Part shown: positions 1-9,746 of the stretch, piece by piece
Layout: each line of letters starts with the position of its first letter
Numbering within the stretch: position 1 is the stretch's first letter
Source of the DNA: Flavobacteriales bacterium
GTDB lineage: Bacteria > Bacteroidota > Bacteroidia > Flavobacteriales_D > Crocinitomicaceae
Length of the DNA stretch: 38,507 nucleotides
Direction: 5' to 3'
NCBI GenBank assembly: GCA_022361195.1
Contig: JAKSBJ010000324.1
Location: 1 to 38,507 of the forward strand
Position numbers and translations under genes: made by a program
Notes under the pieces: model-generated
The model's input: the letters and a program-made list of their open reading frames with translations, nothing else
What the model was told of the DNA's origin: nothing
Databases searched by the model: none

Positions 1-1
1 A

Positions 2-64
2 AAGTCAGGTAAGCACGGAGTCTCAAAAGATTTGAAGCATACAAAACATCTAACTTTGAAGTAG
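2..64 (+). CDS. possible C-terminal tail of a protein that starts left of the window
   Basis: One plus-strand frame is open from the left edge to a TAG at 62-64 (20 codons, Lys/His-rich, ending HLTLK). It would converge on the helicase gene that ends at 87. A minus-strand frame from an ATG at 75-73 is also open to the edge, so only one of them, or neither, is real. The fragment is too short to identify. Confidence 0.2.
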   Translation, partial: KSGKHGVSKDLKHTKHLTLK

Positions 65-86
65 GAAATTTTCATCACAGATAATA

Positions 87-3000
87 TTACAAAGCCATCA
101 CCTCTTTAAACTGGGTATAATACAATTCGCCCTTAATATTGGAATAGCCCATGTCTTTCAAAATCTTGATATAACCTTGCAATTGTTTTTTGTGAGACGG
201 ATTTTTTTGTCCGGTTTTAAAATCCACCACCAAGAGCTCATCATCCTTAAAAATAAGTCGATCAGGAATTTGTTTTTTGCCGTCCAAATCCACAATCTCA
301 ACCTCATTACGGGCTTTACCTTCGCGGTAATAACGAGCAAAATTTTCCTCCTCAAATAATTCAGAAATGTCTTTTTGAATGGAATCAACTTCCTCCAAGG
401 TGATTTTACCTTTACGTTCATCAGCTTTAAGGATGGATGCTAATTCATCTTGCTGGTGTAATTTGGCCAAAACGGCATGTACTTTATTGCCATATTCGCG
501 CTTACGATCCAGTTCATGAACATCCCAATTGTCAGAGGCGCGAAAGCTGAGTTGGGGTTTGTCCATCCGTTCTTTGCTATAAACAACGGTGTATTCTGAG
601 CTGTCGTCTCGTTCTTCCTCTTGTTTTGGAGCAAAAGTTCCGTAAGAGAAAGAGTCTCCCTCTTTAACAAATAATGGACTGTCTTCAAAGAAGGGTAATA
701 ACCAATCGTGAGTAGGATTGGACTTCCCAAATTTTCCTGAAATGAAGAGTACATTTTCGGCACGGGTAAAGGCTACGTACAAAAGGTTGAGGTTGTCCAA
801 CATGAATTTCCCTTTTTCCTTTTCATATAATTCTTCATGATTGGCTTTTTGCAGTCCTTTAGTGATCTTCACAAAATAGGCTGGAATTTCTTCTCCCTGC
901 TTGGATTGTACCCACGAAATTTGTTTTTGCAATTCAAAGGCCCAATCCATATATGGACAAATCACTACCGGGAACTGAAGTCCTTTGGATTTGTGAATGG
1001 TCATGATTTGAATAGCATTGGCGTTTTCGGGATTGCTAATTGAAATCTCAGCTCCTTTATCGTTAAACCAATCTAAAAAATCACGCCGGCTGGAATTGTT
1101 TCTTTTTTCAAAGAGGTGAACCTGTTCTAAGAGGGTTTGTAAATACACATTCGTACTTACATTTAAATCAAAAGCGTCCATGAGGGCCTCTGTATACTCA
1201 TACAAGTTATGATACTGCTGATACACCGGTAAAAAATGGTCGAACTCCTTTAATATTCCGCTAATGTTTTTTTGACGAATTAAATCCTGATGATTGGCCA
1301 AAAATGCTGCCGGATCCTGATCCAAGATATTAATAGCGTAGTGCTCCAGAGCCTTTACTTTATGATTTTGATTGGACGCATTGCTGTCGGCATTCATGAG
1401 TGAAATGATCAGTTTCACCAAACGACTTTTTCCTAAAAATAAACTGTCTGACGAAATCACCTTATACCCCTTTAATGAGAGGTGTTGCCCGACCATTGAG
1501 CCCTTTGAATTGTAACGACAAATGATACAAATATCGCGCGATTCATATCCTCGGTCAAAGGCGGCTTCAATAGAGTTAATGATGTATTCTAGTTGTTTAA
1601 CATCAGTCATATCCTTTTGAAAGAGAGAACTGACGTAAGCCGGATGTTCTAAAACAGCCTTTTGCTCTATATCCTGGAAAATGGGTTTTAAACTCTCATC
1701 CAAATGGTTTTGGAGAGCTTTAAATAATTCATTGTTAAAGGTGACAATTTCTTTTCCCGAGCGATAATTGTATTGGAGTGGAAAAAGCTCCCCGCTGTTA
1801 GAGAAGGTAGCTTCGGCTTCTTTCAAAGAGGCAATTCCTTCCGGATTGTAAATTCGGTGCGGGAGCCCCATGAATTGCTCCACTTCTCCATTTCGCCAAC
1901 GGTAAATGGCTTGTTTTCCATCTCCCACAATCAGGTTAGTATTGGCGGATGCCAATGAATTATGAAGGAGCGGGATTAAGTTGATCCACTGTAAATGGGA
2001 AGTGTCCTGGAACTCATCCAACAAAAAGTGTTCGTATCTAACACCTAATCGTTCATAGATAAACGGAACGGGTTCTTCGGTAATGATTTCGGCAATTTTT
2101 TTGTAGAAATCACTGATGAGAAGTGTATTCTCTTCCTCTTTTACCTCTTCAATAATCTTTAAAAAGTGATTGAGTAGAGAGAGGTTGTTGATGTTTTTGA
2201 GTATTTCCTGATTCAAGGCATATTTAGGAAAATCCTTTTCAAAAAAGTCATCCAATTTATAATGTAGAATTCGTAGCTCGGGACCTAATGAATCGGCAAT
2301 GCCTTTGTTGGGGCTTTTAGGATGTCCCCATTTTTCGGCCTCGACATTTTTGTAAATGGTGTTGCTTGCCTTTTCCATTTTGTCACCTTGCGAAACTTTG
2401 TAAAAGAAGGTAAAGATAGAATTGGATAAACCTTGAAAATCGGTTGCCTCCAAGCCATTTTGTTGCATCAAATCCAAAGCTTGTTTGGCAATGTTTTTGG
2501 CTTGAGCCTTAAGCTTCTCATTCTCTTCAATCAAATCACTTTGAATACGCAAAAAATCGTCTCCGCTTAGCGAGTTGAGTAATTGAATGGAGTTAATGGC
2601 TTCTTCTTTAAATAACTCTTTACTAAAGTCTAACAACTGTTTACTAAAGTCCCACGATTTATCATCTTGTAACTGACGATTAACATAACGCAACATCAGT
2701 CGTGTTAATTCTTTATCCCGTCCAATTTTATCAAAGAGTAAATCTGTTACCTCTTTTCGCAAAGAGTGCAAATCCAGCTCCACATCAAAATCCACTGATA
2801 AGTTCAGATCCCGTGCAAAAGTTCGGATAATTTTATGGGTGAATTTATCAATGGTCATGATGGAGAAAGCTCCATAATTGTGCAAGATTCGATTCAAGAC
2901 CTTGGCCGAACGTTCGTGCAAAATTTTAGGACCAATTTTGAGCTGTTTTGAAATATCGTTGAGGTATTTCTTTTGCTTTTCTGTTTGGTCATGTGGAGCC

Positions 3001-3200
3001 GTTCCCAAGTCTTCCAAAGCCTGCAAAATTCGCTCTTTCATTTCATTAGCTGCCTTATTGGTAAAGGTCATTGCTAATACCCTACGAAACTTGGTGTCAT
3101 CTTTTGAATGAAGAATAATACGCAGGTACTCCATCACCAGGGTATAGGTTTTCCCACTCCCGGCAGAGGCGTTGTATATTTTTAGAGGCTTTTGGTTCAT
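87..3200 (-). CDS. UvrD/RecB-family DNA helicase-nuclease (AddA-like)
   Basis: A 1037-residue ATP-dependent DNA helicase fused to a nuclease, expected to process double-strand ends for recombinational repair in the cytoplasm. Visible motifs: Walker A ASAGSGKT at residues 11-18, the Walker B/motif II stretch LLDEFQDTS, motif III VGDGKQAIYRWR, and the late motif TIHKSKGLQFPVV followed by LLYVAFTRA. The last ~60 residues carry a PD-(D/E)XK nuclease core: an Asp in IPDRLIF, the DxK of VVDFKTG, and the Q..GY of KKQLQGY. Length and order fit AddA/RecB-like enzymes of Bacteroidota. The usual AddB partner is not in the window and may lie to the left. The ATG at 3200 is the first in frame and puts the P-loop at the normal distance. 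The gene is divergent from the outer-membrane protein at 3298. Confidence 0.93.
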   Translation of the reverse strand: MNQKPLKIYNASAGSGKTYTLVMEYLRIILHSKDDTKFRRVLAMTFTNKAANEMKERILQALEDLGTAPHDQTEKQKKYLNDISKQLKIGPKILHERSAKVLNRILHNYGAFSIMTIDKFTHKIIRTFARDLNLSVDFDVELDLHSLRKEVTDLLFDKIGRDKELTRLMLRYVNRQLQDDKSWDFSKQLLDFSKELFKEEAINSIQLLNSLSGDDFLRIQSDLIEENEKLKAQAKNIAKQALDLMQQNGLEATDFQGLSNSIFTFFYKVSQGDKMEKASNTIYKNVEAEKWGHPKSPNKGIADSLGPELRILHYKLDDFFEKDFPKYALNQEILKNINNLSLLNHFLKIIEEVKEEENTLLISDFYKKIAEIITEEPVPFIYERLGVRYEHFLLDEFQDTSHLQWINLIPLLHNSLASANTNLIVGDGKQAIYRWRNGEVEQFMGLPHRIYNPEGIASLKEAEATFSNSGELFPLQYNYRSGKEIVTFNNELFKALQNHLDESLKPIFQDIEQKAVLEHPAYVSSLFQKDMTDVKQLEYIINSIEAAFDRGYESRDICIICRYNSKGSMVGQHLSLKGYKVISSDSLFLGKSRLVKLIISLMNADSNASNQNHKVKALEHYAINILDQDPAAFLANHQDLIRQKNISGILKEFDHFLPVYQQYHNLYEYTEALMDAFDLNVSTNVYLQTLLEQVHLFEKRNNSSRRDFLDWFNDKGAEISISNPENANAIQIMTIHKSKGLQFPVVICPYMDWAFELQKQISWVQSKQGEEIPAYFVKITKGLQKANHEELYEKEKGKFMLDNLNLLYVAFTRAENVLFISGKFGKSNPTHDWLLPFFEDSPLFVKEGDSFSYGTFAPKQEEERDDSSEYTVVYSKERMDKPQLSFRASDNWDVHELDRKREYGNKVHAVLAKLHQQDELASILKADERKGKITLEEVDSIQKDISELFEEENFARYYREGKARNEVEIVDLDGKKQIPDRLIFKDDELLVVDFKTGQKNPSHKKQLQGYIKILKDMGYSNIKGELYYTQFKEVMAL

Positions 3201-3297
3201 TGAAATCTGCTTGCAAGATACGGACTAAATTCAGGTTTAATAAAAAGTTCATATTCCAAAGCGCTTCGTCTCGTCCATTATTTGTAATTTCCTTGCC

Positions 3298-4107
3298 ATG
3301 AAAAATCTGTTTTTTCTAGGGCTGTTGTTTCTAAGCTTGGGAAGCATGGCACAAGTGTATCCTCAAATTGGTGCTCGATCAAATGGTTTGGGGACCACAG
3401 GACTCTGTTTCAATGATGTTTGGTCGGTCTACAACAATCCGGGAGCTTTTGGTGCAATGGAAGAAAATGGAGTAGGAGTATCTTACGAAAATCGTTTTTT
3501 ACTCAAAGAACTGTCAACGCAATCCTTGGCTTTTGGATATCATACCGAAAAGGCAGGTAACATTGGAATTCATTTTCAACAATATGGTTTTTCTCTTTAT
3601 CGCGAAATGATTGGAGGAGTGACTTACGGGATGAAGTTGTTTCGCAATTTTTCGGCTGGAGTTCAAATCAATTATCACCGCATTGCTTTAGGTGAAAATT
3701 ATGGATCAAAAAATAGTTTGTCTGCTGGTCTAGGAATGTTTTATCAACTCAATAAGTCGGTTGATTTAGGGGTGAGAATTACCAATATTTCACGCAGTCG
3801 TTTGGCCGAATTTGAAGATGAACGTTTACCTACCGTTTTTGGTTTAGGGATGATGTACACCTTTAGTGAAAAGGTTTTATGGACTTTAGAGGCGGAGAAA
3901 ACAGTGATTCATCCTATCAATTTTAAAAGTGGATTAGAATTAAAACCACATGAGATTTTGGCTTTGCGAATCGGAATGAACTCTTACCCTTTCCAATCCT
4001 CTTTTGGAGTAGGACTGAAGTTGAAAAAGTTCAGTTTTGATTTAGCAACACTTTGGCATTCAAACTTAGGAATCAGTCCTTCGGCTGGATTAAAAGTGAA
4101 TTTCTAG
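3298..4107 (+). CDS. outer-membrane beta-barrel protein, PorV/FadL-like
   Basis: A 269-residue protein with a signal peptide (residues 1-19, ending GSMAQ). The remainder is alternating hydrophobic/polar strands typical of a barrel, ending in the aromatic VNF expected for BAM recognition. The segment GARSNGLGTTGLCFNDVWS followed by YNNPGAFG resembles the start of FadL/PorV/UPF0164-type barrels (G-AR-x-GLG...x-NPG). A transport or T9SS-accessory role cannot be decided from this sequence. Its stop codon directly abuts the ATG of the next gene at 4108, so the two are probably co-translated and may form a pair at the outer membrane. Confidence 0.7.
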   Translation: MKNLFFLGLLFLSLGSMAQVYPQIGARSNGLGTTGLCFNDVWSVYNNPGAFGAMEENGVGVSYENRFLLKELSTQSLAFGYHTEKAGNIGIHFQQYGFSLYREMIGGVTYGMKLFRNFSAGVQINYHRIALGENYGSKNSLSAGLGMFYQLNKSVDLGVRITNISRSRLAEFEDERLPTVFGLGMMYTFSEKVLWTLEAEKTVIHPINFKSGLELKPHEILALRIGMNSYPFQSSFGVGLKLKKFSFDLATLWHSNLGISPSAGLKVNF

Positions 4108-6186
4108 ATGAGAAAATTACTCATCATATTGCCTTTTTTTCTTTGTGGACTTAGTTGGTCACAAACCAATGAAGAGCGTCAAAAAATCATCGAAAAACGA
4201 ATTGAGTTTATTGGTGAGAATTTGGAAGATTCTGAGCTGGATTTAACGACTTATTTTGATGAGCTCTATTATTTTATGGATAATCCCATCAACCTCAACG
4301 AAACACATTTTGAGGAATTGGGACGTTTGCATTTATTGACAGATGTTCAAATGCAGTCTATCATCAATTATCGCTTAAAATATGGTGATTTTATTACCCT
4401 TTATGAGCTGGGAGCTATTGAAGAGTTGGATGCTCAGATTATTGATATGATTATGCCATTTGTGGACGTGCAAAAGGTAGAGAAAGATGATTTTAAGTGG
4501 AAAAATTCCATCAAATACGGTAAACACGAAATTATTAGTCGATACGAGCGGGTTTTGGAACAAAAAGCAGGATATATTGAACAGCCCGATAGTGTTTTAG
4601 CTGTCAATCCTAATAAACAATATTTGGGTAGTCCGGACAAGTTTTATTTGCGTTACCGTAATCAGTACAAAGACCGTTTAAGCTGGGGAGTGACAATGGA
4701 AAAGGATCCGGGTGAAGAATTATTTGTAGGTTCTCAAAAACGCGGGTTCGATTACTATTCGGCACATTTGTTTTTAAAGAAACTGTGGAAGTTTAAGGCT
4801 GTAGCGATTGGAGATTATCAAGTGAATTTTGGACAGGGCTTAACAGTTTGGTCAGGATTTGCCTTGGGTAAATCAGCCGATGTGATGAGTGCTAAACGAT
4901 ATGGTTATGGGCTGAGACCTTACACTTCGGTAAATGAATCACGATTTATGCGGGGAGCGGGAATTAATTTTGGAAATGATAAAATTGATGCGACCGTATT
5001 TGGTTCTTACAAAGGTTTAGATGCAAACATTAATGCGATAGACACCAATGCGATTGATTTTATAGACAATAGTTTTAGTAGTTTTCAAACTTCAGGATAT
5101 CACCGTTTACAAAGTGAAATTGATGACCGTAAAGCTGTACAGGAGGCTATTGTTGGGGGAGAGGTAGCCTACAAAGGAGACAAAATGCGCATTGGTTTAT
5201 CGTCCGTTTATACCAATTACGATCAACCATTGGTGCCCAATTCGGCGGCTTATAAAGAGCATAAGTTTGCAAGTGATCAATTACTGACAACGGGATTGAA
5301 TTATCGTTATTTTTTCAGAAAGGTGTCCTTTTTTGGTGAAACAGCTGTGAGCGATAATGCTAAATGGGCTACGGTTAATGGTTTATCCTGGCATGTTGAT
5401 CCACGATTGGATTTGATTATGTTGTACCGTAATTATGATAAAGGATTCCAATCGCTCTATTCAGCCTCATTTGGTGAAACCTCGGACAATGCAGGAGAAA
5501 TGGGAATTTATTTTGGATTGCAGGCACGTATCTCTAAACGAATTAATATCAGTGCTTATTACGACCAATTTAACTACACTTATCTCAAGTATTTGACAGA
5601 TGATTACAGCGAAGGAAGAGAAATCTTTGCTCAGTTTGATATGAAACTCAATCGTCGATCTAAATTCTATTTCCGATTCCGAAATAAAGTAACACAACGT
5701 AATTCACGAGACGAAGTAACAGGTTTAAAACCTCAGGTTAACCTCAACAAAACCAATTTACGTTTTCATTACGAGCAGCAAATTAACTACCGTCTTACCT
5801 TAAAGTCCAGAATTGAGTGGGTCAACTACCTTTACGATGATGATAAGAGCAATGGACTTTTATTGTTCCAGGATGTTGTCTATCAATTCCAAAAAATTCC
5901 GCTAAAGGTTTATGGTCGTTACGCTCTTTATGATTCGGACAATTATGACTCCCGAATTTATGCTTACGAAAATGACCTTTTGTACGTTTTCAGCATCCCA
6001 TCTTATTTTTATCGTGGAATGAGAACCTATTTAATGTTGAAATACGACTTGGGTGATAAAATCGATATTTGGGTTCGTTATGGGCTTTGGTCCTACCAAA
6101 ATCGTGATGTCATTTCCTCTGGTTTAGAGCAAATAGATGGAAATCGAAAATCTGATCTAAAAATTCAGTTGAAAATCAGATTGTAA
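4108..6186 (+). CDS. helix-hairpin-helix plus outer-membrane barrel protein
   Basis: A 692-residue protein with a signal peptide (residues 1-19, ending LSWSQ). Residues ~50-115 contain a ComEA-like helix-hairpin-helix segment (NLNETHFEELGRLHLL, then INYRLKYGDFITLYELG). The remaining ~550 residues are rich in aromatic beta strands ending KIQLKIRL, consistent with a large outer-membrane barrel. Proteins with this architecture are widespread in Bacteroidota and uncharacterised. The HHH suggests a fold used elsewhere for DNA binding, but its place outside the cytoplasm makes DNA uptake only one possibility. It starts on the base after the stop of the upstream barrel gene, implying translational coupling. 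Confidence 0.7.
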   Translation: MRKLLIILPFFLCGLSWSQTNEERQKIIEKRIEFIGENLEDSELDLTTYFDELYYFMDNPINLNETHFEELGRLHLLTDVQMQSIINYRLKYGDFITLYELGAIEELDAQIIDMIMPFVDVQKVEKDDFKWKNSIKYGKHEIISRYERVLEQKAGYIEQPDSVLAVNPNKQYLGSPDKFYLRYRNQYKDRLSWGVTMEKDPGEELFVGSQKRGFDYYSAHLFLKKLWKFKAVAIGDYQVNFGQGLTVWSGFALGKSADVMSAKRYGYGLRPYTSVNESRFMRGAGINFGNDKIDATVFGSYKGLDANINAIDTNAIDFIDNSFSSFQTSGYHRLQSEIDDRKAVQEAIVGGEVAYKGDKMRIGLSSVYTNYDQPLVPNSAAYKEHKFASDQLLTTGLNYRYFFRKVSFFGETAVSDNAKWATVNGLSWHVDPRLDLIMLYRNYDKGFQSLYSASFGETSDNAGEMGIYFGLQARISKRINISAYYDQFNYTYLKYLTDDYSEGREIFAQFDMKLNRRSKFYFRFRNKVTQRNSRDEVTGLKPQVNLNKTNLRFHYEQQINYRLTLKSRIEWVNYLYDDDKSNGLLLFQDVVYQFQKIPLKVYGRYALYDSDNYDSRIYAYENDLLYVFSIPSYFYRGMRTYLMLKYDLGDKIDIWVRYGLWSYQNRDVISSGLEQIDGNRKSDLKIQLKIRL

Positions 6187-6214
6187 GCTGTCAAACTTCT
6201 TATATTTAAGTTTG
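6181..6214 (+). promoter_or_regulatory. candidate promoter before the histidine kinase
   Basis: TTG at 6181-6183 and TAAGTTTG at 6207-6214 match the Bacteroidota -33 and -7 elements (TTG, TAnnTTTG) with a 23-nt spacer, the upper limit of the usual range. The -7 element ends one base before the annotated ATG. If it is used, transcription would begin at or inside the first codons, and translation might instead start at Met27 (6294). Confidence 0.35.
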
Positions 6215-6215
6215 A

Positions 6216-7439
6216 ATGAAGCGATACATCCTGCCCCCAAATTTTCAGTTTGAAGACTATCGTACCCAAACCAAGTTCGAGATTACCTGGAGAATGTCGG
6301 TCTTCAACTCTATCTTTTTAGGGATTATTTCCATTGTTTATTTCATTTTTGAACGAGGAGCTTTTGGTGAGTCTCTTTATGCCTGGGTGATGGCTACAGG
6401 CTTACACGTTTTGTTGTACAAAACAAAGCGGTTTAGGATTATCGGATTTGTGTATACCGTTCATGCTGCCCTGTTTTTAAGTTATACCCTCAACTTTATG
6501 CCCGATGTATTGCATGGAATAGAGTTCTTTTGGATGATCCTATTTACGCTCTATACCTTTTTTGCCATTGGTAAACTTCAGGGATATGTCGTTTTGTTCA
6601 TCAGTTTTATAGGAACAGCCTGTTATTTCATTTTTAGCTTTCAGGAAAATATCCGAACGCTTAGTGAATCATTGGAGACATATAGGGTAACGGCAACCGT
6701 ACTCAATATTTTAGTGGCCTGTATCCTCATTGCTTATATGGTGAACCAATTCATTCAACTGAATTCTTATGCTGAAACAAAATTTAAGGCGGCAAATTTA
6801 GAATTACAAAGTCAAAACAGATTAGTGCAGGCTCAAAATGAGGAAAAAACCATCATGTTAAAAGAAATTCACCATCGGGTAAAAAATAACCTGCAAGTTA
6901 TTTCGAGTTTGCTCCGTTTACAATCACATGAGATTAGAGATAAGGAACTGAGTAAGCATTTTCAGGATGCGGTGAATCGAGTGGCAGCGATGGCTTTGAT
7001 TCATGAAAAAATGTATCGAAATCGCGATTTATCTAAGATTGCCTTGGGAGATTATTTAAGGTCATTGGCTGATGAATTGATTGAGGTGTATTCAGAAGAT
7101 ATTGAGGTTCAAATGATCATTGAATCAGACATTCGCTCTTTGGGAAATGATACGTTGGTTCCTGTGGCACTTATTTTTAATGAACTTATCTCAAATTCTT
7201 TAAAGCATGCTTTTACGGGAGTTGCTAAGGGTATGATAAAAGTTAAATTGAGACGAATAAGTGGAAGTGACAACTTTGAAATGTGTTACATGGACAGTGG
7301 GAATTGGTCCATTAAAAAAGATGAAACATCCTTTGGTTTGGAGCTAATTGAAGCTTTAACGGAACAATTAGAAGGTCAAATGAAAAGAAGTTTTACCAAA
7401 GGTACCCGTTACGATTTTATTCTCCGCGATGTAGGATAA
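6216..7439 (+). CDS. membrane sensor histidine kinase, HisKA_2/HWE-like
   Basis: A 407-residue kinase with about six hydrophobic membrane segments in residues 30-180, a short coiled-coil linker (~185-210) and a DHp segment KEIHHRVKNNLQVIS containing His219/His220, diagnostic of the HisKA_2/HWE group. A HATPase follows, with N-box LIFNELISNSLKHAF and a late glycine motif in SFGLELIEAL. There is no periplasmic sensor loop of any size, so it may sense membrane or intramembrane cues. No response regulator is adjacent, making it an orphan here. The annotated ATG lies against a promoter-like -7 box; Met27 is an alternative start that keeps all membrane segments. The 3' end overlaps aroB by 23 nt in convergent orientation. 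Confidence 0.85.
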   Translation: MKRYILPPNFQFEDYRTQTKFEITWRMSVFNSIFLGIISIVYFIFERGAFGESLYAWVMATGLHVLLYKTKRFRIIGFVYTVHAALFLSYTLNFMPDVLHGIEFFWMILFTLYTFFAIGKLQGYVVLFISFIGTACYFIFSFQENIRTLSESLETYRVTATVLNILVACILIAYMVNQFIQLNSYAETKFKAANLELQSQNRLVQAQNEEKTIMLKEIHHRVKNNLQVISSLLRLQSHEIRDKELSKHFQDAVNRVAAMALIHEKMYRNRDLSKIALGDYLRSLADELIEVYSEDIEVQMIIESDIRSLGNDTLVPVALIFNELISNSLKHAFTGVAKGMIKVKLRRISGSDNFEMCYMDSGNWSIKKDETSFGLELIEALTEQLEGQMKRSFTKGTRYDFILRDVG

Positions 7440-8493
7440 ATGCTAAGGATTCCCGAATTAACTCTTCCGAAATTTCCTGATCAATGACATAATTTCCAAT
7501 CGAACTAATTAAAGTAAATCGACTTTGTCCCTGTCGATTTTTTTTGTCGTTTTTAATCAAGTCCAAAAGACGCGCGGTAGCTTCTTCTGCTAATTGCAAT
7601 TGAGGATAGTGCTTTTGAATGAATGTCTGAATTTGCTCAAAATCTTTTGCTCCAAGCCCTGCTACTTTCGTCGATAAAAATCCTTCGGCTAACATTCCCC
7701 AAGCAACGCCGTAACCATGGGGAATAGCTTGTCCGTTTTCTAAAAACCATCCTTCTATGGCATGACCAATAGTGTGTCCAAAGTTCAGCGATTTCCTGCT
7801 TCCACTTTCCTTAAAATCTTGTTTTACAATTTCAGCTTTTATAGAAACAGATTGGTGAATGAGATCGGTTAAATCTTCTGGTTTTTCGGGAGTTGTTTCA
7901 AGGAGCTGATTCCAGTGGTTTTTATCAGCAATGAGTCCATGTTTTAACATCTCCGCAAAACCAGAGTAAAGTTGCTCTTGATCCAGAGTACTCAAAAAGT
8001 TTTGGTCAACAAATACTTTTACTGCATCAGCAAAAACACCAATTTGGTTTTTAAATGGACCTAAGTCAATTCCTGTTTTACCTCCCACAGAGGCGTCAAC
8101 CTGAGAGAGTAGAGTAGTGGGGATGTTGATGAAATCCATCCCTCGTTTGAAGGTTGAAGCAATGAAACCTCCCATATCACAAATAACCCCTCCACCAATA
8201 TTAATGATCAGGTCATTCCGATCTATTTCATAGTCAGACAAACTACTCCAAACCTGATAACAAATGTCAAGATTCTTATTTTCCTCACCTGCTGGGAGTT
8301 GAATAATCTCCGCTTCACTTAAGGCATCAACCGAACTAATGATCGCTTCCATCCATAAATCAAATACATTCTCATCAGTAATAATAATCTTCTTAGAGTC
8401 AGCGTAATTGTCTTGAAGAAAAGTATTTAGCTGACCTTCCAAAATGGGGCCAAAGAGAATTTCGGATGATCGGTATTGAAGCGATGTACTCAT
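7417..8493 (-). CDS. aroB: 3-dehydroquinate synthase
   Basis: A 358-residue cytoplasmic enzyme converting DAHP to 3-dehydroquinate, step two of the shikimate pathway, NAD- and metal-dependent. The NAD-binding NIGGGVICDMGG lies at about 98-109 and VDASVGGKTGID at 132-143. By position, likely metal ligands are Glu181 (EMLKHG), His240 (NFGHTIGHAIE) and His259 (IPHGYG). Length matches the family. It stands alone on its strand, divergent from proline dehydrogenase and convergent with the kinase (23-nt overlap). No other shikimate gene is present in the window. Confidence 0.96.
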   Translation of the reverse strand: MSTSLQYRSSEILFGPILEGQLNTFLQDNYADSKKIIITDENVFDLWMEAIISSVDALSEAEIIQLPAGEENKNLDICYQVWSSLSDYEIDRNDLIINIGGGVICDMGGFIASTFKRGMDFINIPTTLLSQVDASVGGKTGIDLGPFKNQIGVFADAVKVFVDQNFLSTLDQEQLYSGFAEMLKHGLIADKNHWNQLLETTPEKPEDLTDLIHQSVSIKAEIVKQDFKESGSRKSLNFGHTIGHAIEGWFLENGQAIPHGYGVAWGMLAEGFLSTKVAGLGAKDFEQIQTFIQKHYPQLQLAEEATARLLDLIKNDKKNRQGQSRFTLISSIGNYVIDQEISEELIRESLAFILHRGE

Positions 8494-8563
8494 TGCTCAA
8501 AAATACAGAAGATTTACAGAAACAAAGTAGCTGATCGAATGAAAATTTGAATTGCAAAAATGC

Positions 8564-8571
8564 TAAATTTG
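8564..8571 (+). promoter_or_regulatory. -7-like element upstream of proline dehydrogenase
   Basis: TAAATTTG matches the Bacteroidota -7 consensus TAnnTTTG and sits 5 nt before the preferred ATG at 8577. The only nearby TTG (8547) is 14 nt upstream, too close for a normal -33, so the call is tentative. Confidence 0.3.
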
Positions 8572-8576
8572 CACCC

Positions 8577-9746
8577 ATGATTTCTTTCGATAACACCAAG
8601 ATAGCCTTTGCTGGAAAAAACGATAAGGACCTGCAATGGTCGTACAGGCTATTTAAAATGATTGGTAAACCCTGGTTGGTCAGTTTTGGAGAGTTTGCAG
8701 TTAAGGTAGCTTTTGCCATTTATTTACCAGTTAAGGGAATGATCCGAAAGACAATCTATAAGCAATTTTGTGGTGGAGAAACCATTGCTGATTGTGGAAC
8801 AAAAATCAAGGAATTAGGAGACTTTGGAATTGGAACTATTCTCGATTATTCGGTAGAGGGAAAAACTTCAGATGCTGATCTGGATAATACACGTGATGAA
8901 ATCATTGCCACAATCAAACGTGCAAAAACAGATGTTCACATTCCTTTTTCGGTGTTTAAACCAACCGGAATTGCCCGCACAGATTTGTTGGAGAAAATGA
9001 ATGACCTACAAATTGAACTGAATGAGCAGGAAAAGAAAGAAATGGCAGAGGCCATGGCTCGGGTAGATTTAATTTGTAAAACGGCTCATGATTTGGATGT
9101 ACCACTTTTCATTGATGCGGAAGACAGTTGGTATCAAGATGCAATTGACCGAATGGCAACGGCGATGATGTCTAAGTACAACACGGAAAAAACAGTGGTA
9201 TACAATACCATTCAAATGTACCGTCATGATAGGTTAGCTTTTTTAAAGAAGAGTTTTAAAGAGGCAGAAGAAGGAAATTACTTTATTGGGGTTAAGCTAG
9301 TCAGAGGTGCTTATATGGAGAAGGAAAGAGAAAGAGCCAAAGAAAAAGGATACCCTTCACCCATTCAACCAGATAAAGCTTCATCAGATAGGGATTATGA
9401 CCTGGCACTAGAGTTCATGATTGAGCATTTAGATCGAATTTCGATTTGCGCCGGAACGCACAATGAAAATAGTAGTAAACACTTAGCTGCTTTGATGGAT
9501 AAGCATGGAATTGAAAAAGGAGATAAACGAGTTTATTTTGCTCAGTTACTCGGAATGAGTGATCACATTTCCTACAATTTGGCTCATGCTGGTTATAATG
9601 TTGCCAAATATGTTCCTTACGGTCCGGTTAAAGAGGTAATGCCTTATCTAATTCGTCGGGCAAAGGAAAATACTTCTGTTGCTGGGCAAATGGGACGTGA
9701 ATTGAGTTTAATTGTCGAAGAAAAGAAACGACGTAAATCAGTCTAA
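8577..9746 (+). CDS. proline dehydrogenase
   Basis: A 389-residue FAD-dependent enzyme oxidising proline to 1-pyrroline-5-carboxylate in proline catabolism, presumably passing electrons to the quinone pool. The barrel signatures are FIGVKLVRGAYMEKERERA and, near the C-terminus, PYLIRRAKENTSVAGQMGREL, the family's FAD/substrate-binding tail. I chose the ATG at 8577 (MISFDNTKIAF) over a TTG ten codons upstream because the protein then begins in a form familiar from flavobacterial homologues. The P5C dehydrogenase partner is not adjacent, so this is the monofunctional form. Its end overlaps the helicase gene on the other strand by 9 nt. Confidence 0.94.
   Translation: MISFDNTKIAFAGKNDKDLQWSYRLFKMIGKPWLVSFGEFAVKVAFAIYLPVKGMIRKTIYKQFCGGETIADCGTKIKELGDFGIGTILDYSVEGKTSDADLDNTRDEIIATIKRAKTDVHIPFSVFKPTGIARTDLLEKMNDLQIELNEQEKKEMAEAMARVDLICKTAHDLDVPLFIDAEDSWYQDAIDRMATAMMSKYNTEKTVVYNTIQMYRHDRLAFLKKSFKEAEEGNYFIGVKLVRGAYMEKERERAKEKGYPSPIQPDKASSDRDYDLALEFMIEHLDRISICAGTHNENSSKHLAALMDKHGIEKGDKRVYFAQLLGMSDHISYNLAHAGYNVAKYVPYGPVKEVMPYLIRRAKENTSVAGQMGRELSLIVEEKKRRKSV

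Noticed and set aside
8547..8576. TTG start ten codons upstream for proline dehydrogenase.
   Set aside because: It lies within the likely promoter, and the added residues do not look like the family N-terminus.
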